64,000 nt of DNA from Tannerellaceae bacterium (GTDB lineage Bacteria; Bacteroidota; Bacteroidia; Bacteroidales; Tannerellaceae): assembly GCA_031270665.1 (NCBI GenBank), contig JAISXD010000079.1:37863-101862 (forward strand), given 5' to 3'. Numbering within the stretch: position 1 is the first letter of the stretch; each line of letters begins with the position of its first letter. The translations under genes were made by a program, and so were the position numbers. The notes beneath the pieces were generated by a model. That model had not been told where the DNA came from and searched no databases. It saw only the letters and a list, made by a program, of their open reading frames with translations. Positions 1 through 8,476 of this stretch are shown here, in pieces.

Positions 1-2314
1 GGCGCCCCATTTCTGTCTGCCCGATATATAACACCTTATCTAACGTCTCCGCCAGCGGGAATACGTCATGCTGTAAGAGATTGGCAAACGAAATGATTTT
101 TCTTCCTCCCGGATAATATCCGTCGCGAATAATCTGGTCGTAAGGGTCGTAGGTAGAAACGAGATATTTCAGCGAGCCATCGGCGTCGGCTTCCTTCACG
201 CTCAATCTTAACAAATTAAACGAGTCGTCTATCGAAAACTGATTAGCCATATTCTTCAGGTCGAGGGCATAAAACCGGGTTTGCGTTTCCTTGAGGGCAA
301 ATTCCATCGTACTCATCTGAAGGATATTATGTGGGTGACGGGGCGAAAAGCGCAACGTTACGCCTCCATCTACAATATATTTTCCTAATCCCAAAGCCAG
401 ATTTACAATCCCGTCTTCCGCCTTTTCGTTTCCAATCGGATAGAAGTTTAATGAACGGGCCACGCCCGACATCGTAGGATAGAAATGGGAATTATACTGC
501 GAACCTACTACTTCCTGCAATACAATCGACATCTTTTCCTGGTCTATCAGATTGGAAGTAGCTGTCATATAAGCCTTACTGTCTTTATAAAAAACCGATG
601 CATAGACAGCCTTGATAGCGTCGCTCACGGTATGGAGCATTTCGTATTTGTCGGGATTTTTCGGAACCATATACGTTGAATATATCCCGGCAAAGGGCTG
701 GTAATGCGAATCCTCCAGCAAACTGGACGAACGCACGGCTATCGGTCCTTTCACCACGTCGAAGAATGCCATCAGGTCTTCTATTAACATGGAAGGCAGG
801 CTGGCGCGAAGAAAATATCTCAATATCGTATCATCATCCGGTTCGCTCAGCGCCAAAGGATAAAGTTCATTCGATTCCATAAATTCGTCGAAGATATCGG
901 AACAGATCACCACTGTTTTAGGAATCGTAACGGCAAAGTTTTCCCGATACAGTTCCGTCGAACGTTTTACCATAGCGCCTATAAAAGCCAGGCCTCTGCC
1001 CTTCCCCCCTAAAGAGCCATTTCCTATGCGGGCGAAATTACTATACTCATCAAACCGCTCCTTTTGATAAATAGCAACGATGCCGCTATTCTTCATCCGG
1101 CGATACTGAACGATTAAATCAAAAATCAATTGCCGGGCCTCGTCCATATCTTTATAGTCAATAACATCTACATGTTTCAACACTTCGGCAGGAGGAAACA
1201 TCGCGCGCGAATAAAAGAAACGGGAAAAATGATTGCGGGACAGATGATAAACCAGCGAATCATCCGGTATTTCAAATATTTTCTTCTGCAAATCCTTCAA
1301 GTCTTTGATGCGCACAATCTCTTCCCGGGTCTTCGGATTCAGAATAATAAAATCTCCGAAACCAAAATGGCGCATGATTTTCTTCCGTAAATCCTGCGGA
1401 TAACTTTTTGAGTTCTTATCAATAAACGAAGTTCCCAATTCGTCTGCGTATACCTTATTGGAGGCGTCGGACGATTCCATAACAAAAGGTATCACCAAGC
1501 CCGATTTACGCACATACCTGCCAAATTTATATCCCGCATACGGGTCTTTCCGGCCTTCACGCATAAAACTCATATCCGAAATAATACCCAACATATGGTC
1601 TTTATACCGGTCGAAGATACGGACGGCTTCTTCATAGGTACGGGCTAATTTTATTTTGGGGCGCCCCCGCATACGCAACGTGCGCTGGTGGTCGTTCAAA
1701 GCCTCCTTTGAAAATTCCTGGCTTTGTTCCAGAACAAACTTATATAAATAAGGCAAAGCCGAAGAATAAAAACGTACGGAGTCTTCCACCAGCAAAATAA
1801 TCTGTACGCCCACGCTTTCCGTATCGTCGGGTGCATTCATTTTGTCTTCAATCAGTTTGATAATGGCCAATAGTAATTCAGAATTGCCAAGCCAGCTGAA
1901 TACATAATCGATAACGCTTAAATCCTCATACGCTACCCTTTTGGATACTTCTTTGGAAAAAGGGGTTAATACTACGATCGGTATAGCGGGATAATGTTTT
2001 TTAATCTCTTTAGCGGCGGCGAATATATCACGGTTGTCCATATTCGGCATGCAAATAATCAATTCGAAATTACGCCTTTGCAACTCGTCAAGCGCCTCTT
2101 CTTCCGTTGTAACTTGCGTGAAACGGGGAGGATAACGAAGGCTCAACGCGGTGTATTCATTAAATATCTGTTCGTCTACACGTCCATCGTCTTCCAACAT
2201 AAATGCATCATACTTTGTTGCAATAAGCAATACATTATATATACGCTTATTCATCAGGTTGGCAAAAGATGTATCTTTAAATACCAAATTCTTAAAATCG
2301 GGAACGCCACTCAT
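1..2314 (-). CDS. PEP/pyruvate-binding (PPDK N-domain) protein with receiver-like N-terminus, partial
   Basis: This reading frame starts at 2314 (MSGVPDFKNLVFKDTSF) and stays open to the left edge, so about 771 residues are present and the C-terminus is missing. The first ~130 residues resemble a response-regulator receiver (RNFELIICMPNMDNRDIF, then PIVVLTPFS), and a second regulatory-looking stretch follows (VQIILLVEDSVRFYSSALP). From about residue 420 there is a PEP synthase/PPDK ATP-grasp-like part: the glycine-rich GSLGGKGRGLAFIGAM and VRSSSLLEDSHYQPFAGIYS. Bacteroidetes genomes usually label this family phosphoenolpyruvate synthase, but the swivelling His domain and PEP-binding domain would lie outside the window, so enzymatic activity cannot be judged here. 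It is divergent from gdhA, with about 107 bp between the two starts. Family assignment is good; function is inferred. Confidence 0.85.
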   Translation of the reverse strand, partial: MSGVPDFKNLVFKDTSFANLMNKRIYNVLLIATKYDAFMLEDDGRVDEQIFNEYTALSLRYPPRFTQVTTEEEALDELQRRNFELIICMPNMDNRDIFAAAKEIKKHYPAIPIVVLTPFSKEVSKRVAYEDLSVIDYVFSWLGNSELLLAIIKLIEDKMNAPDDTESVGVQIILLVEDSVRFYSSALPYLYKFVLEQSQEFSKEALNDHQRTLRMRGRPKIKLARTYEEAVRIFDRYKDHMLGIISDMSFMREGRKDPYAGYKFGRYVRKSGLVIPFVMESSDASNKVYADELGTSFIDKNSKSYPQDLRKKIMRHFGFGDFIILNPKTREEIVRIKDLKDLQKKIFEIPDDSLVYHLSRNHFSRFFYSRAMFPPAEVLKHVDVIDYKDMDEARQLIFDLIVQYRRMKNSGIVAIYQKERFDEYSNFARIGNGSLGGKGRGLAFIGAMVKRSTELYRENFAVTIPKTVVICSDIFDEFMESNELYPLALSEPDDDTILRYFLRASLPSMLIEDLMAFFDVVKGPIAVRSSSLLEDSHYQPFAGIYSTYMVPKNPDKYEMLHTVSDAIKAVYASVFYKDSKAYMTATSNLIDQEKMSIVLQEVVGSQYNSHFYPTMSGVARSLNFYPIGNEKAEDGIVNLALGLGKYIVDGGVTLRFSPRHPHNILQMSTMEFALKETQTRFYALDLKNMANQFSIDDSFNLLRLSVKEADADGSLKYLVSTYDPYDQIIRDGYYPGGRKIISFANLLQHDVFPLAETLDKVLYIGQTEMGR

Positions 2315-2355
2315 AAAATTTAACAATTAAAAGTGACCAAAAGTAAGCAAAAAAC

Positions 2356-2385
2356 TTTGCCGTTCCATAAAAATACATACTTTTG
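2356..2385 (+). promoter_or_regulatory. Bacteroidetes-type promoter of gdhA
   Basis: TTTG at 2356-2359 and TACTTTTG at 2378-2385 are 18 bases apart and fit the Bacteroides -33/-7 pattern (TTTG, TAnnTTTG). The likely start of transcription is near 2390, about 30 bases before the gdhA start codon. Confidence 0.6.
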
Positions 2386-2421
2386 TGAGCATATTGTTAC
2401 TTAAAATTTGAATTAAACGCT

Positions 2422-3756
2422 ATGAAGACAGATTTAATTTTATCCTCATTAGAAGCTAAGCATCCTGGAGAAAAGGAATATTTACAAGCTGTAAAAGAGG
2501 TTCTCTTATCCATCGAAGATGTTTATAATGAACATCCGGAATTTGAAAAAGCAAAAATTATAGAACGTTTGGTCGAACCCGAACGTATCATCACCTTCCG
2601 CGTACCCTGGGTAGACGACAAAGGGGAGGTTCAGGTAAATTTGGGTTATCGCGTACAGTTTAACAGCGCTATCGGGCCGTATAAAGGAGGTATCCGTTTC
2701 CACCCCTCCGTAAATTTATCTATCCTGAAATTTTTAGGCTTCGAACAAACATTTAAAAATGCCCTGACCACCCTTCCGATGGGAGGAGGAAAAGGAGGTT
2801 CCGATTTTGCTCCCCGCGGGAAGAGCGACGCTGAAATCATGCGCTTTTGCCAGGCGTTCATTATGGAATTGTGGCGCAATATCGGCCCCGACACAGACGT
2901 TCCGGCGGGCGATATCGGCGTAGGAGGGCGCGAAGTGGGCTATATGTATGGCATGTACAAAAAACTGGCCCGCGAAAATACCGGCACATTTACAGGGAAG
3001 GGGATGGAATATGGCGGTTCTATCTTACGCCCGGAAGCAACCGGGTTCGGTTCACTTTATTTTGTACGCCAAATGTTGGAAACACAGGGTATGGACATTA
3101 AAGGCAAAACAGTAGCCCTTTCCGGCTTTGGAAACGTTGCCTGGGGCGCTGCCGTAAAAGCGACGGAATTGGGAGCTAAAGTAATCACCCTATCCGGCCC
3201 GGATGGTTACGTGTATGATTCCCAAGGAATAGCGGGAAAGAAAATCGAGTATATGCTTGAACTTCGTAATTCGGGCAACGATATTGTAGAACCTTATGTA
3301 AAAGAATTTCCAAATGCTGAATTTTACCCGAACAAACGTCCCTGGGAACTGAAAGCAGACATCGTAATTCCATGCGCTATCCAAAACGAATTAGACGAAA
3401 ACGACGCCCGGCAAATCATTGCCAATAAATCGATCTGCGTAGCTGAAACCTCCAACATGGGCTGTACCGCTGAGGCCGTTGATTTATTCATCGAACATAA
3501 AATACTCTTCGCGCCCGGAAAAGCTGTTAATGCAGGCGGCGTTGCCACCTCCGGTCTGGAAATGACACAAAACGCCATGCACATTTCATGGACGGCAGAA
3601 GAAGTAGACGCCAAATTACACCAAATCATGAACGCCATCCACAACCAATGCGTAACCCATGGCAAAGAAGGCAATTATATCAACTACGTAAAAGGCGCCA
3701 ACATTGCAGGATTTATGAAAGTAGCCAAAGCGATGATGGCACAAGGTATTATCTAA
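2422..3756 (+). CDS. gdhA: NADP-type glutamate dehydrogenase (copy 1)
   Basis: A 444-residue hexameric-type glutamate dehydrogenase, full length for the family. It interconverts 2-oxoglutarate plus ammonium and glutamate in the cytoplasm and is a main ammonium assimilation route in Bacteroidales. Visible family signatures are the substrate-binding motif PMGGGKGGSDF, with the catalytic lysine, at about residue 115, DVPAGDIGVGGREVGYMYG near 165, and a Rossmann segment VALSGFGNVAWGAAVKA near 230. It stands alone between a divergent PEP/pyruvate-binding gene and convergent lepA, with its own promoter and a hairpin terminator just downstream. A second, clearly diverged gdhA of the same length is at 11200-12534 on the other strand. 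Here the second glycine-motif reads SGFGNVAWG, against SGSGNVAQY in the other copy. Cofactor specificity was not determined. Confidence 0.97.
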   Translation: MKTDLILSSLEAKHPGEKEYLQAVKEVLLSIEDVYNEHPEFEKAKIIERLVEPERIITFRVPWVDDKGEVQVNLGYRVQFNSAIGPYKGGIRFHPSVNLSILKFLGFEQTFKNALTTLPMGGGKGGSDFAPRGKSDAEIMRFCQAFIMELWRNIGPDTDVPAGDIGVGGREVGYMYGMYKKLARENTGTFTGKGMEYGGSILRPEATGFGSLYFVRQMLETQGMDIKGKTVALSGFGNVAWGAAVKATELGAKVITLSGPDGYVYDSQGIAGKKIEYMLELRNSGNDIVEPYVKEFPNAEFYPNKRPWELKADIVIPCAIQNELDENDARQIIANKSICVAETSNMGCTAEAVDLFIEHKILFAPGKAVNAGGVATSGLEMTQNAMHISWTAEEVDAKLHQIMNAIHNQCVTHGKEGNYINYVKGANIAGFMKVAKAMMAQGII

Positions 3757-3776
3757 TTAAATATGGACAGGTTTAG

Positions 3777-3816
3777 TTGTTTCAGGTTAAGGGGTTATAC
3801 CTTTAACCTGAAACAA
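3777..3816. terminator. Bidirectional hairpin between gdhA and lepA
   Basis: A perfect 14-bp inverted repeat (TTGTTTCAGGTTAA at 3777-3790, its complement at 3803-3816) with a 12-base loop lies between two convergent genes. There is no long T-run on either side, so it is a hairpin that probably ends or protects both transcripts. Confidence 0.7.
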
Positions 3817-3836
3817 GATCCCCCAATCATTTTTAC

Positions 3837-5618
3837 TTAATCCAGTTTCAATACGGCAAGGAATGCTTTTTGCGGGACTTCTACCGTTCCGATTTGCTTC
3901 ATGCGTTTCTTTCCCTCTTTCTGTTTTTCCAATAGTTTACGCTTGCGCGAAATATCTCCTCCGTAGCATTTGGCCGTTACATCCTTACGTACGGCTTTTA
4001 CCGTTTCGCGAGCTATGATTTTCGACCCGATCGCTGCCTGTATGGCAATGTCAAACTGCTGACGGGGGATAAGTTCTTTCAGTTTCTCACACATCCGCCG
4101 GCCAAAGTTTACGCTATTGTCTACATGCGTCAGGGTAGAAAGGGCGTCTACCGGCTCGCCATTCAAAAGGATATCCAACTTCACCAGTTTACTCGGGCGA
4201 AAATCCTGGATATGATAATCGAACGAAGCGTACCCTTTGGAGATACTTTTCAGTTTATCATAAAAGTCTATTACGATTTCTCCTAAAGGCATATCGTAGT
4301 AAATCTCCACACGGTCGCCCGAAATATATTCCTGCCTGAGCAGTATGCCGCGCTTACCCAGGCACAAGGTCATAATAGGCCCGATATAGGCCGTATTGGT
4401 AATTACCGACGCCCGGATATAAGGTTCGTCAATATGTTCAATTAACGTGGGGTCGGGCAGTCCGCTCGGGTTATGCACTTCCAGGCAATTGCCCTTCTTG
4501 TCGTACACCTTATAAGATACGTTCGGAACAGTTGTAATAACATCCATATCAAACTCCCTGTCCAAACGTTCCTGTACGATTTCCATATGAAGCAATCCCA
4601 AGAAACCGCAACGGAAACCAAAACCTAACGCTACCGAACTTTCCGGCTGGAAGGTTAAAGAGGCGTCATTCAACTGCAATTTTTCGAGGGAAGTACGCAG
4701 GTTTTCAAAGTCTTCACTATTTATCGGATAAACGCCGGCAAACACCATCGGCTTAACTTCTTCAAATCCGGCTATGGCTTCCTTCGCCGCATTCTTCACA
4801 TGGGTAATCGTATCCCCTACCCTTACCTCCCTGGATGTTTTAATGCCCGATATGATGTACCCCACATCCCCCGTGCGGATTTCACTCCGGGGAGACATTT
4901 CCAGCTTCAACACACCCACCTCATCCGCTTCATATTCTTTTCCGGTGGCGATAAACTTCACATGGTCGCCCTTACGGACAACGCCATTTGCCACCTTAAA
5001 GTAAGCAATAATACCGCGGAACGAATTAAACACGGAGTCGAATATCAAGCATTGAAGCGGAGCGTCCGGGTCTCCTCCGGGAGCCGGCACTTTTTCGATG
5101 ACAGCGTTTAAGATATCATATACGCCTTCGCCCGTTTTCCCGCTGGAGCGAAGGATACTCTCCCGCTTACAGCCCAGCAGCTCTACGATCTGGTCTTCCA
5201 CCTCGTCGGGCATCGCGCTCGGAAGGTCTATCTTATTGATTACAGGAATGATTTCCAAGTCGTTCTCAATGGCCATGTAGAGGTTCGATATGGTTTGCGC
5301 CTGAATACCCTGAGCGGCGTCTACTATCAGTAAAGCGCCTTCGCAAGCGGCAATAGAACGGGATACTTCATACGAAAAATCCACATGCCCCGGCGTATCA
5401 ATCAAATTCAGAATATACTTTTCATTGTTACGGGTATATTCCATCTGGATGGCATGGCTTTTGATCGTTATGCCGCGTTCGCGTTCCAAATCCATATCAT
5501 CAAGAACCTGCGCATGGTTTATTTCTATTGTTTTGGTATATTCAAGCAAACGGTCGGCCAGGGTACTTTTACCATGATCGATGTGGGCGATAATACAAAA
5601 ATTACGAATATTGTTCAT
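3837..5618 (-). CDS. lepA: Elongation factor 4 (LepA), ribosome back-translocating GTPase
   Basis: A full-length EF-4 GTPase. LepA acts on the elongating ribosome and helps biogenesis and translation under stress. The GTP-binding motifs are AHIDHGKST (G1) near the N-terminus, DTPGHVDF (G3) and NKIDLP (G4). The LepA-specific C-terminal domain is present, including the Lys/Arg-rich region [20 protein letters not shown]. The start at 5618 ([16 protein letters not shown]) fits family starts; an ATG nine bases upstream at 5627 (MYQM) is the alternative. A perfect -7 box (TATCTTTG on this strand, 5640-5647) lies just upstream. It is convergent with gdhA. Confidence 0.97.
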   Translation of the reverse strand: MNNIRNFCIIAHIDHGKSTLADRLLEYTKTIEINHAQVLDDMDLERERGITIKSHAIQMEYTRNNEKYILNLIDTPGHVDFSYEVSRSIAACEGALLIVDAAQGIQAQTISNLYMAIENDLEIIPVINKIDLPSAMPDEVEDQIVELLGCKRESILRSSGKTGEGVYDILNAVIEKVPAPGGDPDAPLQCLIFDSVFNSFRGIIAYFKVANGVVRKGDHVKFIATGKEYEADEVGVLKLEMSPRSEIRTGDVGYIISGIKTSREVRVGDTITHVKNAAKEAIAGFEEVKPMVFAGVYPINSEDFENLRTSLEKLQLNDASLTFQPESSVALGFGFRCGFLGLLHMEIVQERLDREFDMDVITTVPNVSYKVYDKKGNCLEVHNPSGLPDPTLIEHIDEPYIRASVITNTAYIGPIMTLCLGKRGILLRQEYISGDRVEIYYDMPLGEIVIDFYDKLKSISKGYASFDYHIQDFRPSKLVKLDILLNGEPVDALSTLTHVDNSVNFGRRMCEKLKELIPRQQFDIAIQAAIGSKIIARETVKAVRKDVTAKCYGGDISRKRKLLEKQKEGKKRMKQIGTVEVPQKAFLAVLKLD

Positions 5619-5639
5619 CTGATACATTTATTAGGCTTG

Positions 5640-5647
5640 CAAAGATA
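5640..5647 (-). promoter_or_regulatory. -7 promoter box of lepA
   Basis: TATCTTTG read on the minus strand matches TAnnTTTG and sits 22 bases before the chosen lepA start. No clear TTTG -33 element is visible at the usual distance. Confidence 0.5.
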
Positions 5648-5709
5648 GGCATTTTTCAGGAATGCAGTCGAGTTCAGGGGAATGATACAGAATGAAAAAG
5701 AAGATATTG

Positions 5710-5738
5710 TTTGATATCGAAAAAAACATGTAATTTAG
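5710..5738 (+). promoter_or_regulatory. Possible promoter of cobTS
   Basis: TTTG at 5710-5713 and TAATTTAG at 5731-5738 (one base off TAnnTTTG) are 17 bases apart in the 180-bp gap before cobT. I see no cobalamin riboswitch consensus in this gap. Confidence 0.35.
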
Positions 5739-5798
5739 CGACGGCTTATTTTTGAGGAAACAAGTTATCTCTCTACGATATTTTTTAAATAAAATCAC

Positions 5799-6836
5799 AT
5801 GATAGTCTTTCATATCACATCGCCGGAAACCGGCATCGCCTGTGAGTTGCAGCAGAAAATAGATCAGCTCACCAAGCCTAAAGGGTCATTGGGTGCGCTG
5901 GAAACGGTCGCCATGCAAATAGGGTTGATACAGCAGACGCTTTCGCCTGTTTTGCAGCAACCGGTAAATATCATCTTTGCCGCCGACCACGGGATTGCGG
6001 ATGAAAACGTAAGTAAATCGCCGAAAGAGGTGACCCGCCAGATGATTTCCAATTTTCTCAACGGGGGGGCCGGGGTTTGTTTTCTGGCGCGCCAGCACGG
6101 CTTCCGGTTGATCGTTGTAGACGCCGGGGTAGATTACGATTTCCCGCCCGACCTGCGGATTATACACCGTAAGATACGTAAGGGGACGCGGAATTTCTTA
6201 CATGGACCGGCCATGAGGGCGAGCGAAATGGAACTGGCCATGCAATACGGAGCGGATATTGTAACGGAATGCCACGAGGGCGGTTCCAATATAATCAGTT
6301 TCGGGGAAATGGGTATTGCCAATACGGCCGCATCGAGTATGTGGATGACCTGCCTGGCCGATATGCCGCTTGCCGCTTGCGTTGGCGCCGGAAGCGGACT
6401 GGACGGCGAGGGGGTAAGGCATAAACAGGAAATACTGCAGGCCGCTTTAGACAAGTATAAAGGCGATCGCAGCGTATTGGACGTAATGCGTTATTTCGGC
6501 GGTTACGAAATGGTCATGGCGGTAGGCGGCATGCTTCGGGCCGCCGAATTGAAAATGACGATTCTGGTGGACGGCTTTATCATGACGAACTGTGTGCTGG
6601 CCGCCTCTAAATTATATCCGGAAGTATTGCCGTATTGTATCTACGGGCATTGCGCAGGCGAGGCCGGCCATAAAAAGCTGCTTGAGGCGCTTCATGCAAC
6701 GCCCCTATTGCATTTAGGCCTCCGGCTGGGCGAGGGGACCGGCGCTATCTGCGCTTACCCGGTTGTAAGTTCCGCCGTCAGGATGATTAATGAAATGCAC
6801 AGTTTTTCAAAGGCTTCCGTTACCAAATACTTTTAA
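5799..6836 (+). CDS. cobT: Nicotinate-nucleotide--dimethylbenzimidazole phosphoribosyltransferase
   Basis: A 345-residue CobT, normal length. It activates the lower-ligand base (dimethylbenzimidazole) to alpha-ribazole phosphate from nicotinate mononucleotide, for the nucleotide loop of cobalamin. The N-terminal signature [10 protein letters not shown] is at about residue 27. [16 protein letters not shown] binds substrate, and the catalytic glutamate region [17 protein letters not shown] is near the C-terminus. It is followed with 1 base between stop and start by cobS, so the two are translated together. The other loop-assembly genes (cobU, cobC) are not beside it, so this is a two-gene salvage or late-step unit. 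Confidence 0.96.
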   Translation: MIVFHITSPETGIACELQQKIDQLTKPKGSLGALETVAMQIGLIQQTLSPVLQQPVNIIFAADHGIADENVSKSPKEVTRQMISNFLNGGAGVCFLARQHGFRLIVVDAGVDYDFPPDLRIIHRKIRKGTRNFLHGPAMRASEMELAMQYGADIVTECHEGGSNIISFGEMGIANTAASSMWMTCLADMPLAACVGAGSGLDGEGVRHKQEILQAALDKYKGDRSVLDVMRYFGGYEMVMAVGGMLRAAELKMTILVDGFIMTNCVLAASKLYPEVLPYCIYGHCAGEAGHKKLLEALHATPLLHLGLRLGEGTGAICAYPVVSSAVRMINEMHSFSKASVTKYF

Positions 6837-6837
6837 G

Positions 6838-7581
6838 ATGCGGCAGCTACTGGCAGCTTTCATATTCTTTACCCGGCTACCGTTTGGGCGGCTGGCAGCT
6901 ATCCCGGCTGAAAAATTCAAACGTATTATCCCTTACTGGCCGCTGACGGGATGGCTTACCTCCGGCTGTTCGGTGTTTGTTTTATACGTAACGTCATTGC
7001 TTTTACCCTATGGCATTGCTTTACTTTTTGCCATGATTGCCCGCTTGCTGCTAACGGGCTGTCTGCACGAAGACGGGCTGGCCGACTTTTTCGACGGTTT
7101 TGGCGGCGGGTCCTCGCGCGAACGCATTCTTGCTATCATGAAAGATTCGCATATCGGTACTTATGGCGTGGCGGGGCTTTTGTTTTATTTTGCCTTGTTT
7201 TATGCCCTGTTGAGCCATCTTCCCCTTGAACTGGCAGGCGCCGCCATCCTTGCCGGCGACCCATTTGCAAAAGGCGTATCATCCATGATTGTAAATCGTT
7301 TACCCTATGCGCGGAGCGAAGAAGAAGCAAAGAGCAAGGCCGTTTATCCTAAAATGAGCGCCGGGGATTGTGCGATTTGTATCCTTTTTGCCTCACTGCC
7401 TTTAATCGGTCTGCCTGCCCCCCGGTATCTATTGGCCACCCTGTTGCCTGTTATAAGCTGGTGCTTCCTTACCTGGCTGATGAAAAAGAAAATACAGGGT
7501 TATACAGGCGACTGCTGTGGCGCCTTATTTCTCCTCTGCGAAATAGGTTTCTACCTGGGCGTCCTGCTTATTTCCCGCTAA
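6838..7581 (+). CDS. cobS: Adenosylcobinamide-GDP ribazoletransferase (cobalamin synthase)
   Basis: A 247-residue integral membrane enzyme that joins adenosylcobinamide-GDP to alpha-ribazole, the last assembly step of cobalamin. The metal-binding signature LHEDGLADFFDGFGGG is near residue 80, followed by RERILAIMKDSHIGTYG, and TGDCCGA occurs near the C-terminus. Several hydrophobic helices are visible (for example GIALLFAMIARLLLTG). I start it at MRQLLAAFIFFTRLPFG (6838), immediately after the cobT stop, because that matches the family N-terminus. A longer frame reaching back to 6790 inside cobT is unlikely. It is co-transcribed with cobT. Confidence 0.95.
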   Translation: MRQLLAAFIFFTRLPFGRLAAIPAEKFKRIIPYWPLTGWLTSGCSVFVLYVTSLLLPYGIALLFAMIARLLLTGCLHEDGLADFFDGFGGGSSRERILAIMKDSHIGTYGVAGLLFYFALFYALLSHLPLELAGAAILAGDPFAKGVSSMIVNRLPYARSEEEAKSKAVYPKMSAGDCAICILFASLPLIGLPAPRYLLATLLPVISWCFLTWLMKKKIQGYTGDCCGALFLLCEIGFYLGVLLISR

Positions 7582-7612
7582 TACACAACATCATTAGCCA
7601 CCGGATGAAGCG

Positions 7613-7716
7613 TATCCTTCGTGGGGAAAGCTTTATCCTTTGTGGGGAAGAGTCTATCCTTTGTGGGGAAGGGCTTATCCTTTGTGGGGAAAGCTTTATC
7701 CTTTGTGGGATAATTA
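7613..7716. repeat. Five tandem copies of a 21-bp repeat
   Basis: Between the convergent cobS and the nucleotidyltransferase gene, the unit TATCCTTTGTGGGGAA plus 5 variable bases occurs five times with an exact 21-base period (starts 7613, 7634, 7655, 7676, 7697). Copy 1 has one C for T; copy 5 decays after GTGGG. It lies outside both genes. The period is a multiple of three, so open frames run through it, but nothing supports translation. Confidence 0.9.
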
Positions 7717-7765
7717 CCGGTCGCTTAGGGTTTCAACCCTGTCTATGCGTCACGTGGAAGAAGAT

Positions 7766-8476
7766 TTACCGGAGCGTTTCCGGTTTCCCCACGTCTGTCA
7801 CTTGGACGCCGGGAGGAAAATAAGCCTGGATGTTCGTTCTGGCGCAAACGGACAGGTAGAAGTTGATGATGGAAAACTTGCCTGTCCATTCTTCCATCCA
7901 TTCAAACAGCCGGGGCGAGATAACATGTACGCCGCCAAAGGCATATCCGGCGTATTTCTGCGGGTCGAGATCGGAGAAGAACGACTTAATTTCTCCCGTA
8001 TCGCGGTTATGCCAGGCGCACAGCTTGTTGTCTTTGTCAAATAACAGGTGGCGGGAGGTGTCTCTTTTGCTTACCAGCAGGGTGGCAAGCGGGCCTGTGG
8101 CTACATGATGATTGTAAAAAGCCTTCAAATCCACGTTCGAGCGTATATCCACATTGTGCACCAGGAAAGGTTCATCGTCTCCGGCAAGGAACCTGGCGGC
8201 GTGCTTGATACCTCCCCCCGTATCCAATAAATAATCGCGTTCGTCTGAAATCTTGATTTTGACGCCGAAATTATCGTTTGCCACCAGGAAGTCGATAATT
8301 TGCCCTCCCAAATGATGTATATTGATAACAATCTCACGGAAGCCGGCAGCTTTTAATTTCAGAATCAGATGCTCCAGCATGGGTTTGCCGCCAATGGGCA
8401 CCAATGCTTTGGGGATGTTGTCGGTTACCGGTTTGAGGCGCGTGCCCAAACCCGCAGCAAGAATCATTGCTTTCAT
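7766..8476 (-). CDS. murU: MurU-like sugar-1-phosphate nucleotidyltransferase
   Basis: A 236-residue nucleotidyltransferase of the NTP_transferase family. The N-terminal pyrophosphorylase signature is AAGLGTRLKPVTDNIPKAL, followed by VPIGGKPMLEHLI; the metal/nucleotide region includes FLVHNVDIRSNVDL. By itself it could be a mannose-1-phosphate guanylyltransferase-like protein. The gene overlaps by 4 bases the upstream AmgK-type kinase, and that pairing points to the MurNAc/GlcNAc-1-phosphate uridylyltransferase of the cell-wall recycling bypass (AmgK-MurU, known from Pseudomonas putida and Tannerella forsythia). The product would be UDP-MurNAc (or UDP-GlcNAc), bypassing fosfomycin-sensitive de novo synthesis. 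The specific substrate is inferred from the neighbour. Confidence 0.8.
   Translation of the reverse strand: MKAMILAAGLGTRLKPVTDNIPKALVPIGGKPMLEHLILKLKAAGFREIVINIHHLGGQIIDFLVANDNFGVKIKISDERDYLLDTGGGIKHAARFLAGDDEPFLVHNVDIRSNVDLKAFYNHHVATGPLATLLVSKRDTSRHLLFDKDNKLCAWHNRDTGEIKSFFSDLDPQKYAGYAFGGVHVISPRLFEWMEEWTGKFSIINFYLSVCARTNIQAYFPPGVQVTDVGKPETLR

Noticed and set aside
5628..5798. Cobalamin riboswitch upstream of cobTS
   Set aside because: The gap is short and shows no B12-box-like sequence or the expected stem pattern.
7582..8044. Open frames through the 21-bp tandem repeat encoding YPLWG or ILCGE repeats
   Set aside because: The period is a multiple of three, so any frame stays open; both candidates run into the antisense of the nucleotidyltransferase gene.
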